Position numbers and translations under genes: made by a program. From CAZNHL01 sp964572965 (lineage in GTDB: Bacteria > Bacteroidota > Bacteroidia > Cytophagales > UBA9547), in NCBI GenBank assembly GCA_964572965.1, contig CAZNHL010000062.1, forward strand, positions 1-26,959: a stretch of 26,959 nt of DNA, given 5' to 3'. This document shows positions 15,322 through 24,457 of the stretch, piece after piece; positions within the stretch are counted from its first letter, which is position 1, and each line of letters begins with the position of its first letter. The notes under the pieces were generated by a model that was not told the origin of the DNA, ran no database searches, and was given only the letters and a program-made list of their open reading frames with translations.

Positions 15322-15347
15322 GTCCCGGTTGCACTGCCGGGACTTTT
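15322..15347 (+). terminator. Terminator of the DUF892 gene
   Basis: GTCCCGG (15322-15328) and CCGGGAC (15337-15343) form a 7-base stem with an 8-base loop followed by TTTT, 65 bases after the stop codon. Confidence 0.85.
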
Positions 15348-15482
15348 CTATTCAATACATCATTGGTATTGTTTGCAGAAGAACAACAAATGACGGCTAC
15401 CGATAAAAGATACTTGTATTCTGTATTCGCTACCGGCTATATTGTAGCTTTGATTATTAGGTTATAAAAATGAACTTCTCAA

Positions 15483-16625
15483 TTAGTAAATAACAGGTAC
15501 AACAACCTGAGGGTTCTTGTAGAGGTTCAGTACACGATAAGGAATTACTGAAAAATCGGCGCCGTTGCAGTCAGGGGCAGCTCTGTATAAATAAGGGTAC
15601 AGGTATAGCCCTTCAGGCACCAAATACCAGTAAGTGGATTTCCATGGATCAACTTCACTATAATCACAGATTTCATCTTCCCTTTTCGGCTTAGTCATTT
15701 GATAAGGATATAACTTCTTTAGCAGCCCTACTATTTCAGGCCCCATCACTTCGCTGCCCAATTTGTAATCTTCACCTTTGGGATAGTCTTTAGCGGTCTT
15801 TCCAAAGTACAGAAAATCTGTCAGTTCCATCTGCTTGCCAGTTTCCAGATTAAAGGTAAATCCGGCAACATCAAAATCAAGATCTGCTCCTCCACACTCA
15901 TAGCTCTTTGAGAGACAAAAACTTAGCACATGGTCTTTGATGTAAAAACTCGAAATATAGCTTTCATATTCAGGACCGACACAATCAAAATAAGATATCA
16001 ACTCTTTGAAATACAAATCATTGACAAACTTATTTACAGAATCGACACCCCGTAAATTAGCTTTGGAAATAACACGGAAAGAATGCATTCTTGCAATAGT
16101 GTCGCTATACCACTCGACTTTCATTGCCGCATTAATGATTACAGTCGTGTCTTTCTCCAAACCTACATGAGCCAGCCTCAAATAATTGTATGCAGATAAC
16201 TTATGCGTTTTTACGTAACTATTTTTTGCTGTAAACCCTTGCGTATTGGCCGGTTTCAGGGTCACAGGAAGTACTTGTCCATTCTTCTCATTTTTCAAGG
16301 TACCTGTATACTGCACTACACCAGTGGCACGTCCCGATTCTTTAAGTTTAAAAATCTCATTGCTACCCCATTTTTCATAAACCAGCTCAAATATTTCTCC
16401 ATAAGTGACAGCCCCTTTAAACGGTATAGATTTCCCCTGGCTTTTATAGTAATAGTTTCCGGACAGTGCTTTTCCGTCTATGGTAAGTTCCATCACTACA
16501 GGAGACTTTCCAATGGTGCCTTCAAGTGTCAGCGTTAGAGGAACTGCCTCTGCTGCCACAAAACCAACCAATAAGCTAAACAATAGAAAAAAGGTGCGCA
16601 TAGGAATAAACTCGTTAATCTTCAT
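15483..16625 (-). CDS. Secreted protein of unknown function
   Basis: Up to 380 residues. The signal peptide is clearest from the internal Met at residue 9 (MRTFFLLFSLLVGFVAAEA), so the true start may be at 16601 rather than 16625; neither has a clear Shine-Dalgarno. The N-terminal 120 residues form two related beta-rich halves (EGTIGKSPVVMEL...SGNYYY and FKGAVTYGEIFEL...YTGTL), seen in periplasmic proteins that begin with an MORN-like sheet. The C-terminal half (about 230-380) has paired cysteines (FCLSKSYECGG; EICDY; APDCNG) and resembles DUF3298-type extracellular domains only loosely. No catalytic site was recognised. It is a single gene converging on the DUF892 gene. Confidence 0.75.
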   Translation of the reverse strand: MKINEFIPMRTFFLLFSLLVGFVAAEAVPLTLTLEGTIGKSPVVMELTIDGKALSGNYYYKSQGKSIPFKGAVTYGEIFELVYEKWGSNEIFKLKESGRATGVVQYTGTLKNEKNGQVLPVTLKPANTQGFTAKNSYVKTHKLSAYNYLRLAHVGLEKDTTVIINAAMKVEWYSDTIARMHSFRVISKANLRGVDSVNKFVNDLYFKELISYFDCVGPEYESYISSFYIKDHVLSFCLSKSYECGGADLDFDVAGFTFNLETGKQMELTDFLYFGKTAKDYPKGEDYKLGSEVMGPEIVGLLKKLYPYQMTKPKREDEICDYSEVDPWKSTYWYLVPEGLYLYPYLYRAAPDCNGADFSVIPYRVLNLYKNPQVVVPVIY

Positions 16626-16761
16626 CCAAAGAAACGTAAAATTTTCACTTTCAGTCTATTTGTTTTTAGCAGGAGGTCAGAAACTGCTCCGCTTAGAATA
16701 TTCTATATTTCGATACTATACCTGTTGGGGCTTGTTGGACTGAAACTTGCCATGTCTTTTT

Positions 16762-16816
16762 AGACGTTGCGTGGACTGAGACGTTGCATGAACTGAGACG
16801 TTGCATGCAACGTCTC
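16762..16816. repeat. 17-bp tandem repeats ending in a perfect 22-bp palindrome
   Basis: AGACGTTGC begins at 16762, 16779 and 16796, giving exact 17-bp periodicity with the unit AGACGTTGCRTGRACTG. The last copy continues into GAGACGTTGCATGCAACGTCTC (16795-16816), a perfect palindrome. GAGACG...CGTCTC palindromes are frequent intergenic repeats in Bacteroidota, from memory. It lies between two minus-strand genes, 8 bases beyond the stop of the dehydrogenase-like gene, and could fold as its terminator. Confidence 0.75.
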
Positions 16817-16823
16817 TACAGGG

Positions 16824-17249
16824 TTAACAGCAGTATTCCATCTTATTTTCACAATGCCTGCACAGAGAATGCCACAATTCATTCTTTGACCTCTCTCCTT
16901 TTTCGAAGCAGTTCAGGTTATAAACCGTACTGTCTTCAATAGAGTAAAGCGAATATTCCGGCACATTGGCAACATGGATCAGCAGGTCATCAGCTACCTG
17001 CAGATTAACGTTGTCATAACCGTATGCACGTATGACAATGTACTTGATATGAAGTCCTGCTAATGACTTTAACACCTCTGCTCCGGCATCGTCATTAGCA
17101 GTAATTGCCACAGCACGGCAAGCATGAGCAAGTAGCGCTGTTTCCTGCGACAGTTCCTCTTCTATAAAAAGCAATTCATGTCTGCCGGCATTGGCTTTCC
17201 TGAGTAATGCCTGTTCTTCTTTTTTAGTACTATAAACAGCTACTTTCAT
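16824..17249 (-). CDS. Shortened 2-hydroxyacid-dehydrogenase-like protein with Cys-rich tail
   Basis: A 141-residue protein matching the N-terminal substrate-binding domain of D-lactate-dehydrogenase-type enzymes: MKVAVYSTKK at the start, ITANDDAGAEVLKSLAG (49-65), IRAYGYDNVNL (73-83) and VANVPEYSLYSIEDSTV (93-109). Full-length relatives are about 330 residues. Here the homology ends where the NAD-binding domain should begin, and the sequence continues into a new tail with five cysteines (C114, C130, C133, C140, C141). No GxGxxG motif or catalytic His/Glu is present, so it cannot be an active dehydrogenase. It has a clean start and stop and lies downstream of hemN in the same direction. It could be a specialised binding or redox protein, or a decayed gene; I lean to the former because the frame is intact. 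Confidence 0.7.
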   Translation of the reverse strand: MKVAVYSTKKEEQALLRKANAGRHELLFIEEELSQETALLAHACRAVAITANDDAGAEVLKSLAGLHIKYIVIRAYGYDNVNLQVADDLLIHVANVPEYSLYSIEDSTVYNLNCFEKGERSKNELWHSLCRHCENKMEYCC

Positions 17250-17340
17250 AAAACACTATTAACAACCTGAATTCTAATATATTGCTTTGCACGCCCCGCC
17301 GATACAGTAAAGTGAATTACTGCCATACCCAAACACCGTT

Positions 17341-18705
17341 TTAAACACTTTTAGAAAAAAGTGGCCTGTCTGAATTTTTATTATGCAAATGATGGTCAAA
17401 AGCCGCACAAATGTTTCTAACAAAAGGCTTCCCTTTTTCAGTCACCTTTACCACATAATCATTCAATATTACAAGACCATCTTTCTGCAGCTCCAATAAA
17501 CCAGTCATAACCTGATTACCTACCTGTCCGGAGCTAATATCGGTTTCATAACAACACATCAGGTCACGTATATGCCCACTGATCAGCCTGTCTTCCTTTG
17601 TGAGTAAATGGCCGTTGAATACAGCCAGCTCTCCACTGTGTATTGCCTTTGTATATTCTTCTACCGTTTTCAGGTTTTGTGCATAGGCAGTTTCTGTTTC
17701 ACTGATAGAAGAACAACCCAAGCCAATGAGCATATGAGTTTTTGAAGTTGTATAACCCATAAAGTTGCGGTGTAGCAGCTTTTCCTCCATGGCTTTGTAT
17801 AACTCGTCTCCGGGCCTGGCAAAATGATCCATACCCACTTCTCTGTAACCGCCTCCTTTTAATAGTGCGCGCCCGACTTTGTAGAGTTGTTTTTTCTCTT
17901 CGTCGGAGGGTAAATCTGCTTCTGTAAATTTCCGCTGACCAGGTTTCAGCCAGGGCACATGGGCATAGCTATAAAATGCTATACGGTCCGGATTTAACAG
18001 ATTAACCTGTTCCAGTGTAGTCACAATGCTTTCAAGCGTCTGCAATGGTAAACCATACACCAGGTCAAAATTCACAGATGTATAACCGATACGGCGTGCT
18101 GTATCAGTCACATACTGCACCTCTGCAAATGACTGTCTGCGGTGAATAGCCTCCTGTACTTTCGGGTCAAAATCCTGTATACCAAAACTGACTCTTCTGA
18201 AACCAAGCTCATATAAAGCTTGCAGGTGTTGCTCTGTTGTATTCCCCGGATGACCTTCAAAACTGAAAGCTGCTTCTTCACTAACAACAGCACCTGCAAG
18301 TATACCTTTAATAAGTAAAGTCAGGTTTTCTGCACTGAAAAACGTGGGTGTCCCTCCGCCTAAATGCAGTTCACTTATGACAGGTTTCTCTTCAAAAAGC
18401 TGAAGGTATAACTGCCATTCTTTCAGAACTGTATTGATATATGGTTCTTCTACATTATGATTAATGGTAATGCGTGTATTACAACCGCAATATGTACACA
18501 GGCTTTCGCAGTAAGGCAGGTGAATATAAACACTGATGCCCTGTCCGTTTTTTTGCTCCTTAAAGGCAGTGTGTACGCTGTTTTTCCAGGATAGCTGGTT
18601 GAATGAGTTATTATCCCAATGTGGTACAGTAGGATAACTTGTATACCTTGGACAAGGCACATTGTATTTGTCTGTCAGGGCTTTATATTCTGTTCTCTTT
18701 ACCAT
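17341..18705 (-). CDS. hemN: Oxygen-independent coproporphyrinogen III oxidase
   Basis: A 454-residue radical-SAM enzyme that decarboxylates coproporphyrinogen III to protoporphyrinogen IX without oxygen, in haem synthesis. Counting from MVKRTEY, the 4Fe-4S motif CESLCTYC is at 66-73, followed by CNTRIT. HLGGGTPTF occurs soon after, with the family's FSFEGHPGNTT block and, near 160, the RVSFGIQDF block. The Met at 18705 is preferred over an upstream start at 18753, which would overlap the preceding gene's stop and add a hydrophobic stretch absent from HemN. It is the last clear member of the cbb3-oxidase cluster; this enzyme supplies haem under low oxygen, so cotranscription with the oxidase makes sense. 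Confidence 0.92.
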   Translation of the reverse strand: MVKRTEYKALTDKYNVPCPRYTSYPTVPHWDNNSFNQLSWKNSVHTAFKEQKNGQGISVYIHLPYCESLCTYCGCNTRITINHNVEEPYINTVLKEWQLYLQLFEEKPVISELHLGGGTPTFFSAENLTLLIKGILAGAVVSEEAAFSFEGHPGNTTEQHLQALYELGFRRVSFGIQDFDPKVQEAIHRRQSFAEVQYVTDTARRIGYTSVNFDLVYGLPLQTLESIVTTLEQVNLLNPDRIAFYSYAHVPWLKPGQRKFTEADLPSDEEKKQLYKVGRALLKGGGYREVGMDHFARPGDELYKAMEEKLLHRNFMGYTTSKTHMLIGLGCSSISETETAYAQNLKTVEEYTKAIHSGELAVFNGHLLTKEDRLISGHIRDLMCCYETDISSGQVGNQVMTGLLELQKDGLVILNDYVVKVTEKGKPFVRNICAAFDHHLHNKNSDRPLFSKSV

Positions 18706-18716
18706 GGCGCTGATGA

Positions 18717-19424
18717 TTAATGGCACTGTCTTGATGATGATGATGTACAACAAGAAACTTTATTGTCTGCAATTGCCGGGCTTACATAAGGGATTCCCAG
18801 ATTCATGCCTCTCACAATAAGTAACACTGCTGTTACTACTGTGAACAGCGGAATATATTTATTAAAATTGATACCGATCCTTTTTTGCCTGTTTTTGTAA
18901 TAAGTCACAAAACCCATTACCGGCACAGTACCTAAGCCGAATACTGCCATGTACAACGCTCCTGAAGCGGCACTTCCCATAGCTACTGCGCCTGCCAGTG
19001 CCAGGTAGACAATACCGCATGGCAAAAGGCCATTCAGGGAACCTATCAGGAAAAAAGCAGGGAGACTTCTTTGCTGAAACAATGGAGCAAAATGACTTTT
19101 GATTGTATTACCGAAAAAGGAAAAGCCTTTCAGATACCTTTCAGGATAAATGCTGAATAATGGTAATACTGCAAATAACAGCATGGCAATACCACAGGCT
19201 ATAGAAAGATAGCGCTGGAAACCAAAAAGGGAAACGATATGCCCTACAGTACCAAAGAGAAAACCAATGACAGTGTAAGTAAAAATCCTTCCGAGGTTAT
19301 AAACCAGCACTGCCATTGCTCTTCCGCCATTTTCAGGAACAGGAAGGGACAACGCGATTGGCCCGCACATGCCCAGACAGTGGAAGCTGTTCAGTAAACC
19401 GAATACAAATGCTGTCCAGATCAT
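18717..19424 (-). CDS. SafE/DsbD-like membrane protein of the cbb3 cluster
   Basis: A 235-residue membrane protein of the sulfite-exporter TauE/SafE / DsbD-like (UreH-like, COG2836) group. It begins with MIWTAFVFGLLNSFHCLGMC, where the conserved His-Cys-x-Gly-Met-Cys sits in the first helix, and has about six hydrophobic segments in total. The C-terminus carries CC and a final CH (VSCCTSSSSRQCH), possibly metal-binding. Relatives are regularly found after ccoH and are thought to help with copper or redox steps in cbb3 assembly. Its start overlaps the end of ccoH by four bases (ATGA), which indicates translational coupling. Confidence 0.85.
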   Translation of the reverse strand: MIWTAFVFGLLNSFHCLGMCGPIALSLPVPENGGRAMAVLVYNLGRIFTYTVIGFLFGTVGHIVSLFGFQRYLSIACGIAMLLFAVLPLFSIYPERYLKGFSFFGNTIKSHFAPLFQQRSLPAFFLIGSLNGLLPCGIVYLALAGAVAMGSAASGALYMAVFGLGTVPVMGFVTYYKNRQKRIGINFNKYIPLFTVVTAVLLIVRGMNLGIPYVSPAIADNKVSCCTSSSSRQCH

Positions 19425-19867
19425 AATGGCATGGTGATATCTTTTTCCAGATAATATTTTTTACCGTCAGACTCCCAGTCGAACTTCATTTTATAGAACC
19501 CTTTAATGAACAATTCTTTAGGAAATACCTGACTGTTATTTACATCTAAGCTCAAAGGAATGGTAATATCTTTGGATGCATCAGAAGGACGATAAAACTC
19601 TACGGTACCTTTGCTGAAGTTTTTAACAGAAGGCGCTGTAAAAAAGACATGCAACTGCCCTTTAGTGAACAGATAATCGACATCAGCAGTATCGGCCTTT
19701 AACTGTACCATATAATTAATCTTGTCCTGATAGGCTAATTCCTGCTTGTAGTAATCTTCAGTAACCAACTCGGTATTAACAGAGTATGTCTTCACAACGA
19801 GCACGCCAATGTATGTCATGAAAAGTACCATGACGATAATAATGTATGTGGGCCAGTTATTTTTCAT
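19421..19867 (-). CDS. ccoH: cbb3 oxidase accessory protein CcoH (FixH family)
   Basis: A 148-residue protein with one membrane helix near the N-terminus (YIIIVMVLFMTYIGVLVV) and a beta-rich periplasmic domain. The conserved EDYYKQELAYQDKI stretch after the helix is typical of FixH/CcoH. CcoH is required for stable assembly of the cbb3 oxidase in other bacteria. It lies 12 bases after ccoG and overlaps the following membrane-protein gene by four bases. Confidence 0.88.
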   Translation of the reverse strand: MKNNWPTYIIIVMVLFMTYIGVLVVKTYSVNTELVTEDYYKQELAYQDKINYMVQLKADTADVDYLFTKGQLHVFFTAPSVKNFSKGTVEFYRPSDASKDITIPLSLDVNNSQVFPKELFIKGFYKMKFDWESDGKKYYLEKDITMPL

Positions 19868-19879
19868 ATCTTATTTAAT

Positions 19880-21292
19880 TTAAAATGGACTGATGAAAGT
19901 TGTTTTTACCGTTTCAATACATTCCTCTCCTTCGTAAACTCCTATTTTCAGGGTTGTTTTTCTATTGGTTAGTTGTTTTTGATGAAGAATAATGAACAAT
20001 GCCCCTTCTGCAATGGCCTTTGGCATTATATCAGGAGTTTTGCCTACGGCTTTTATTTCTCCTTCCATATTTTCCAGCTTAAAATTCAGGTCAAGATGCT
20101 TCCTGGTTTTGTTGACTATTTTTAAAGTATACAGATTACTGTATCTGCCACCAGGAAGCTCCTGGTACAGAATTCCGGGTGTACGTAGTATTGATGTCTC
20201 CACATCCGGCCTTGTTACCAGCAGGAATGTGATCGATAAAAGCAAAAGCAGCAATACAACAGAATAGGCCATTGCTCTTTTTGTCAGACGGAAAGGTTTG
20301 CCTTCTGCAATGCCCTCTTCAGAATCGTAGCGGATAAGGCCTTTCTGAAAGCCTACCTTGGTCATTACATCGTCACAGGCATCAATACATGCTGTACAAT
20401 TGATGCATTCCATCTGAATACCGTCTCTGATATCGATACCTGTAGGACACACATGAACACACAGCTTACAATCAATACAGTCGCCTTTGCCCAACTCTTC
20501 ACGGTCTTCGTTCCTGTGCAGTTTGCCCCTCGTTTCACCTCTTACATAGTCATAAGCTACCGCTACGGACTGCTTATCGAGCATCACACCCTGCAACCTT
20601 CCATAAGGACAAATGGTGGTGCATACCTGTTCACGGAAACGTGCATAAACCGAGTAAAACACACCAGTGAAAAGCAACATCACACTCAAACCCATCAAAT
20701 GTTCTGCGGGATCTTCCGTTACCATTTTCCACCAGGCTTCAGTACCAATGATATAGGTCAGAAACAAATTGGATATGGCGAAAGACATCATAAAGAAAAG
20801 TAAATGCTTAAAGCCCTTCTTCCTTATTTTCTCCAGTGTCCAGGCTTCTTTGTCTAACCGGATCTGCTGGTTCCGGTCTCCTTCAATCCAGTATTCTACC
20901 TTGCGGAAAACCATTTCCATGAAAATAGTCTGAGGGCAGGCCCAACCACAGAAAACCCTGCCATAGACAACGGTAAACAACACGACAAAGAGCACAAAAG
21001 CCAGTGTGGCCAATAGGAATAAATGGAAGTCCTGCGGCCAGAATACTACCCCGAAAAACACAAAATGTCTCTCGGGGATATTCAGCAGTATCAAAGGTTC
21101 TCCATGAATTCTTACAAAGGGAGCAGCAAAGAAAACAAGCAAGAACAGATAACCGACATAGTTTCTGTAGGTTGTAAACCGGCCTTTTGTTTTCTGCGGA
21201 TACATCCAGATCCTTTTCCCGTCTTTATCAACCGTGGCAATCTTGTCACGGAAAGACTCTCCTTCTTCGCTTTCTGTATATATCGTTTGCAT
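19880..21292 (-). CDS. ccoG: cbb3 oxidase accessory iron-sulfur protein CcoG
   Basis: A 470-residue polyferredoxin of the CcoG/FixG family. The N-terminal half has several membrane helices with the NapH-like GRVFCGWACPQ motif. Two 4Fe-4S motifs follow at about 272-285 (CIDCKLCVHVCPTG) and 297-308 (CINCTACIDACD). Another membrane helix and a C-terminal immunoglobulin-like domain complete the usual layout. CcoG is reported to act as a copper reductase during cbb3 assembly. It starts 9 bases after ccoP ends, so the genes are clearly one operon. Confidence 0.95.
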   Translation of the reverse strand: MQTIYTESEEGESFRDKIATVDKDGKRIWMYPQKTKGRFTTYRNYVGYLFLLVFFAAPFVRIHGEPLILLNIPERHFVFFGVVFWPQDFHLFLLATLAFVLFVVLFTVVYGRVFCGWACPQTIFMEMVFRKVEYWIEGDRNQQIRLDKEAWTLEKIRKKGFKHLLFFMMSFAISNLFLTYIIGTEAWWKMVTEDPAEHLMGLSVMLLFTGVFYSVYARFREQVCTTICPYGRLQGVMLDKQSVAVAYDYVRGETRGKLHRNEDREELGKGDCIDCKLCVHVCPTGIDIRDGIQMECINCTACIDACDDVMTKVGFQKGLIRYDSEEGIAEGKPFRLTKRAMAYSVVLLLLLLSITFLLVTRPDVETSILRTPGILYQELPGGRYSNLYTLKIVNKTRKHLDLNFKLENMEGEIKAVGKTPDIMPKAIAEGALFIILHQKQLTNRKTTLKIGVYEGEECIETVKTTFISPF

Positions 21293-21301
21293 GTTTCCTG
21301 T

Positions 21302-22123
21302 TTATTCTTTGTAAGCTTCTCCCTGCGGTTCTTTTCCTCCCAAAGGATTTGTACCCCGCAAAGACTTCACATAACTACTCACCATCTGGATTTGTCCCGG
21401 CCCTAACTGAGCCTGCCATGAAATCATCCCTTTTGCAGGTACGCCATATTTCACCGTTTTGAATATATCTTTGATGTCTCCACCATGCATCCAGTAATCG
21501 TCAGTAAGGTTGGGGCCTACACTACCTTCCCCTTTTTTACCATGACAGGCTACACAGTTTTTCATGTAAATCACTTCACCTTCTTTCAGCTTGTCAGACT
21601 CAGTCAATAGCTTCACACTATTTTCATCTACCTTATTAGCCATCAGTTTTTGCAGGGCCTCAGCCTCTACGAGTTCTGTTCTGTATTCTTCATCCTGAAT
21701 ATTGCCACTTCCGTGTATGTGGTAAAACCAGATATAAACTACAGCAAACACAAGTGTTGAATAGAAAAGATAAACCCACCATGGCGGCAGCCTGTTATCC
21801 AGCTCCCTGATACCGTCATAGTCGTGCGCCAGCATAATCTCATGTTCCATCTCCATTGGCATCATCCCCGTCAGAGAATCGGCCACAGGTTTCTCATAGA
21901 TACCCGCTTTGACAAAATCTGCACGCAGCACCCTCAATGCATAATAGATATGGCCTAATGCATATAAAACTACCGAGGCAAATACCAGCGAGGCGATGAG
22001 CAAAACCAGCTCATTTGAATCGATTTTAGTAGTAGCTTCTGCCGCAACTTCCTGTGCATTGACCTGCGTACCCGCCAATACAAGTAAGAAGCAAAAACAC
22101 CATTTGATGATTGGATATTTCAT
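21302..22123 (-). CDS. ccoP: cbb3 oxidase cytochrome c subunit CcoP, single-haem type
   Basis: A 273-residue membrane-anchored cytochrome c. A signal-like hydrophobic start (ending VNAQ at 21-24), a helix at about 39-60, the family block LDNRLPPWWVYLF (108-120) and a second helix at 116-136 precede one cytochrome c domain with C190-V-A-C193-H194 and axial Met candidates such as GVPAKGM. Proteobacterial CcoP has two CxxCH motifs; only one is present here, which is common in Bacteroidota. It passes electrons to the CcoO and CcoN parts of the complex. Confidence 0.93.
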   Translation of the reverse strand: MKYPIIKWCFCFLLVLAGTQVNAQEVAAEATTKIDSNELVLLIASLVFASVVLYALGHIYYALRVLRADFVKAGIYEKPVADSLTGMMPMEMEHEIMLAHDYDGIRELDNRLPPWWVYLFYSTLVFAVVYIWFYHIHGSGNIQDEEYRTELVEAEALQKLMANKVDENSVKLLTESDKLKEGEVIYMKNCVACHGKKGEGSVGPNLTDDYWMHGGDIKDIFKTVKYGVPAKGMISWQAQLGPGQIQMVSSYVKSLRGTNPLGGKEPQGEAYKE

Positions 22124-22155
22124 AGTGATATTGATTTCATCTTGATTAATTAATG

Positions 22156-22320
22156 CTAGTCCAAAGGGACATCTGACATTTTTTTAAAGAACTCCTTATT
22201 TCCTTTCCATACCCAGATCAGTATCCCGACGAAAAACAGGAAGAACATGACAAATGAGATGACCGGATAAATTTCTATGCCGCTAATGCTCGACATGTGT
22301 TGTTTGATGAACTTTAACAT
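22156..22320 (-). CDS. ccoQ: Small cbb3 oxidase subunit CcoQ-like
   Basis: A 54-residue protein between ccoNO and ccoP. It has one membrane helix (YPVISFVMFFLFFVGILIWV, about 18-37) followed by a basic segment WKGNKEFFKKMSDVPLD, the usual CcoQ/FixQ arrangement. It starts 4 bases after the ccoNO stop, consistent with translational coupling. CcoQ helps to stabilise the oxidase in other bacteria. Confidence 0.85.
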   Translation of the reverse strand: MLKFIKQHMSSISGIEIYPVISFVMFFLFFVGILIWVWKGNKEFFKKMSDVPLD

Positions 22321-22324
22321 GGCC

Positions 22325-24457
22325 TTAGTGATTAGAAGGTTCTTTAATTTTTATGTCCGTACCCAGTCTTTGCAGATAAGCTATAAGTGCTACAATTTCC
22401 TTATCGCTTTTCACTTTAATATTGTCTTTGGCCAGGATTTGGACAATACCATCCGACTGTTTCTTAAGGTCTTGATTGGCCTGGTCTTCATAACCTTCCG
22501 GATATGGTACACCCAACGTTCTCATGGCAGTAACCTTAGCTGCCGTATTAGAAATATCCAGCTCATTTTCAAACAAGTGCGGATAAGCAGGCATGATTGA
22601 GTTTGCTGAAGTCAGCTCAGGGTCAAGCATGTGGTTATAGTGCCATGAATCAGGGTATTTCCCCCCTATCCTGTGCAAATCAGGCCCAGTTCTTTTTGAA
22701 CCCCATAAAAACGGATGGTCATATACAAATTCACCGGCCTTAGAATATTCACCATATCTTGCTGTTTCTGAGCGGAACGGGCGCACCATCTGAGAGTGGC
22801 AGTTGTTACATCCTTCGCGGATATACAAGTCACGTCCCTGCAATTCCAGAGAAGTATAAGGCGTCACCGTAGTGATTGTCGGAATATTTGATTTCACCAA
22901 AAACGTTGGCACCATTTCTACCAAACCACCAATCAGGATAACAATCAAACTGAAAAGCAACATTTGTATCGGCTTGCGCTCGATCCAGCGGTGCCAGTGG
23001 TCTTGTGTATGTGCGTGTTCTTCAGTTACCAATGCAGGAGCCTGTGCATCTTCGTTAGCGATCAGCACTCCGGAAGCAGCTGTTTTGTAAAGGTTGTAAG
23101 CCATTACTACCGTACCGATAATAAACATTGCTCCCCCCACAGATCTCAGCAAATACATTGTTCTGATCTGGGTAACAGTTTCAAGGAAGTTGGGATAAGC
23201 CAATACACCATCGGCAGTGAATTCTTTCCACATGGCACTTTGTACAAAGCCTGCCCAATACATCGGAACAGCGTAGAACAAAATACCCAAAGAACCTATC
23301 CAGAAGTGAAAATTAGCGAGTTTAACAGAGTGTAGTTTTGTACCATAGATTTTAGGAACCAGGTAATACAACATCCCGAAAGTAAAGAAGCCGTTCCAAC
23401 CCAGACCACCTACGTGCACGTGCGCTACTACCCAGTCGGTAAAGTGTGCGATGGCATTCACATTTTTCAGTGACAATAAAGGGCCTTCGAAAGTCGCCAT
23501 ACCATAAGCAGTCAGAGCTACCACCATGAATTTCAATACAGGCTCTTCCCTTACTTTATCCCATACACCACGTAGCGTTAGTAAACCGTTGAGCATACCA
23601 CCCCATGACGGGGCAAGCAACATGATGGAGAATACAACACCCAGCGACTGTGCCCAGTCAGGCAGCGAAGTATACAACAAATGGTGAGGGCCAGCCCAGA
23701 TATAGATAAAGATTAGTGCCCAGAAGTGGATGATAGAAAGTCTGTATGAATAAACCGGACGGTTCGCAGCCTTAGGTACAAAGTAATACATCAAACCCAG
23801 GTAAGGTGTGGTCAGGAAAAATGCTACCGCATTGTGGCCATACCACCACTGCACCAATGCATCCTGCACACCGGCATACCATGAATAACTTTTAAAAGGA
23901 GAAACCGGAAGTTCAAAGGAGTTGACAATATGCAGCACAGCAACTGTTACAAACGTGGCAATGTAGAACCAGATAGCCACGTACAAGTGCTGTTCTCTCC
24001 TTTTCAGGATAGTACCGAACATATTCCAGCCGAACACTACCCAGATCAGTGTAATGGCAATATCAATGGGCCATTCCAGTTCAGCATATTCCTTACTGGT
24101 ATTCAAACCTAAAGGCAATGTCAGCACTGCCGAAAGGATAATCAGCTGCCAGCCCCAGAAGTTGATTTTACTCAACGCATCGCTGAACATGCGGGCTTTG
24201 CACAAGCGTTGCAGCGAATAATAAACCCCTGCAAAAATCCCGTTGCCGACAAAGGCAAAAATAACGGCATTGGTATGCAAAGGACGAAGCCTGCCGAATG
24301 TTGTGAACTCAGAAAAGTTCAACGCCGGGAAAACGAGCTGCAGGGCAACCGTAAGCCCGACCAGCATACCAATAATGCCCCAGATGACTGTAGCATACAT
24401 AAAATTCCTGACGATGGTATTGTCGTAGGAAAAGTGTTCAAGTTGACCTTTGTTCAT
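22325..24457 (-). CDS. ccoNO: Fused cbb3 cytochrome c oxidase subunits I and II (CcoN-CcoO)
   Basis: A 710-residue fusion of the catalytic haem-copper subunit CcoN (about 1-480) and the monohaem cytochrome c subunit CcoO (about 500-710). CcoN reduces oxygen at the haem b3-CuB centre with very high affinity. Histidines are seen in RPLHTNAVIF, in GPHHLLYTSLPDWAQ and in VAHVHVGGLGWNGFF. The CcoO part follows a membrane helix and carries the haem motif CNNCHSQMVRPF at about 547-558. The fused form is typical of Bacteroidota. Its ATG overlaps the stop of ccoS by four bases. Confidence 0.97.
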   Translation of the reverse strand: MNKGQLEHFSYDNTIVRNFMYATVIWGIIGMLVGLTVALQLVFPALNFSEFTTFGRLRPLHTNAVIFAFVGNGIFAGVYYSLQRLCKARMFSDALSKINFWGWQLIILSAVLTLPLGLNTSKEYAELEWPIDIAITLIWVVFGWNMFGTILKRREQHLYVAIWFYIATFVTVAVLHIVNSFELPVSPFKSYSWYAGVQDALVQWWYGHNAVAFFLTTPYLGLMYYFVPKAANRPVYSYRLSIIHFWALIFIYIWAGPHHLLYTSLPDWAQSLGVVFSIMLLAPSWGGMLNGLLTLRGVWDKVREEPVLKFMVVALTAYGMATFEGPLLSLKNVNAIAHFTDWVVAHVHVGGLGWNGFFTFGMLYYLVPKIYGTKLHSVKLANFHFWIGSLGILFYAVPMYWAGFVQSAMWKEFTADGVLAYPNFLETVTQIRTMYLLRSVGGAMFIIGTVVMAYNLYKTAASGVLIANEDAQAPALVTEEHAHTQDHWHRWIERKPIQMLLFSLIVILIGGLVEMVPTFLVKSNIPTITTVTPYTSLELQGRDLYIREGCNNCHSQMVRPFRSETARYGEYSKAGEFVYDHPFLWGSKRTGPDLHRIGGKYPDSWHYNHMLDPELTSANSIMPAYPHLFENELDISNTAAKVTAMRTLGVPYPEGYEDQANQDLKKQSDGIVQILAKDNIKVKSDKEIVALIAYLQRLGTDIKIKEPSNH

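Noticed and set aside
15390..15467. Possible 25-residue plus-strand ORF (MTATDKRYLYS...)
   Set aside because: It is very short, lies after the DUF892 terminator, and lacks a ribosome-binding site or family match.
16824..17249. Frameshifted dehydrogenase pseudogene
   Set aside because: No remnants of the NAD-binding domain were noticed between this gene and the 16762-16816 repeats, and the reading frame is clean; kept as an intact short gene with doubt.
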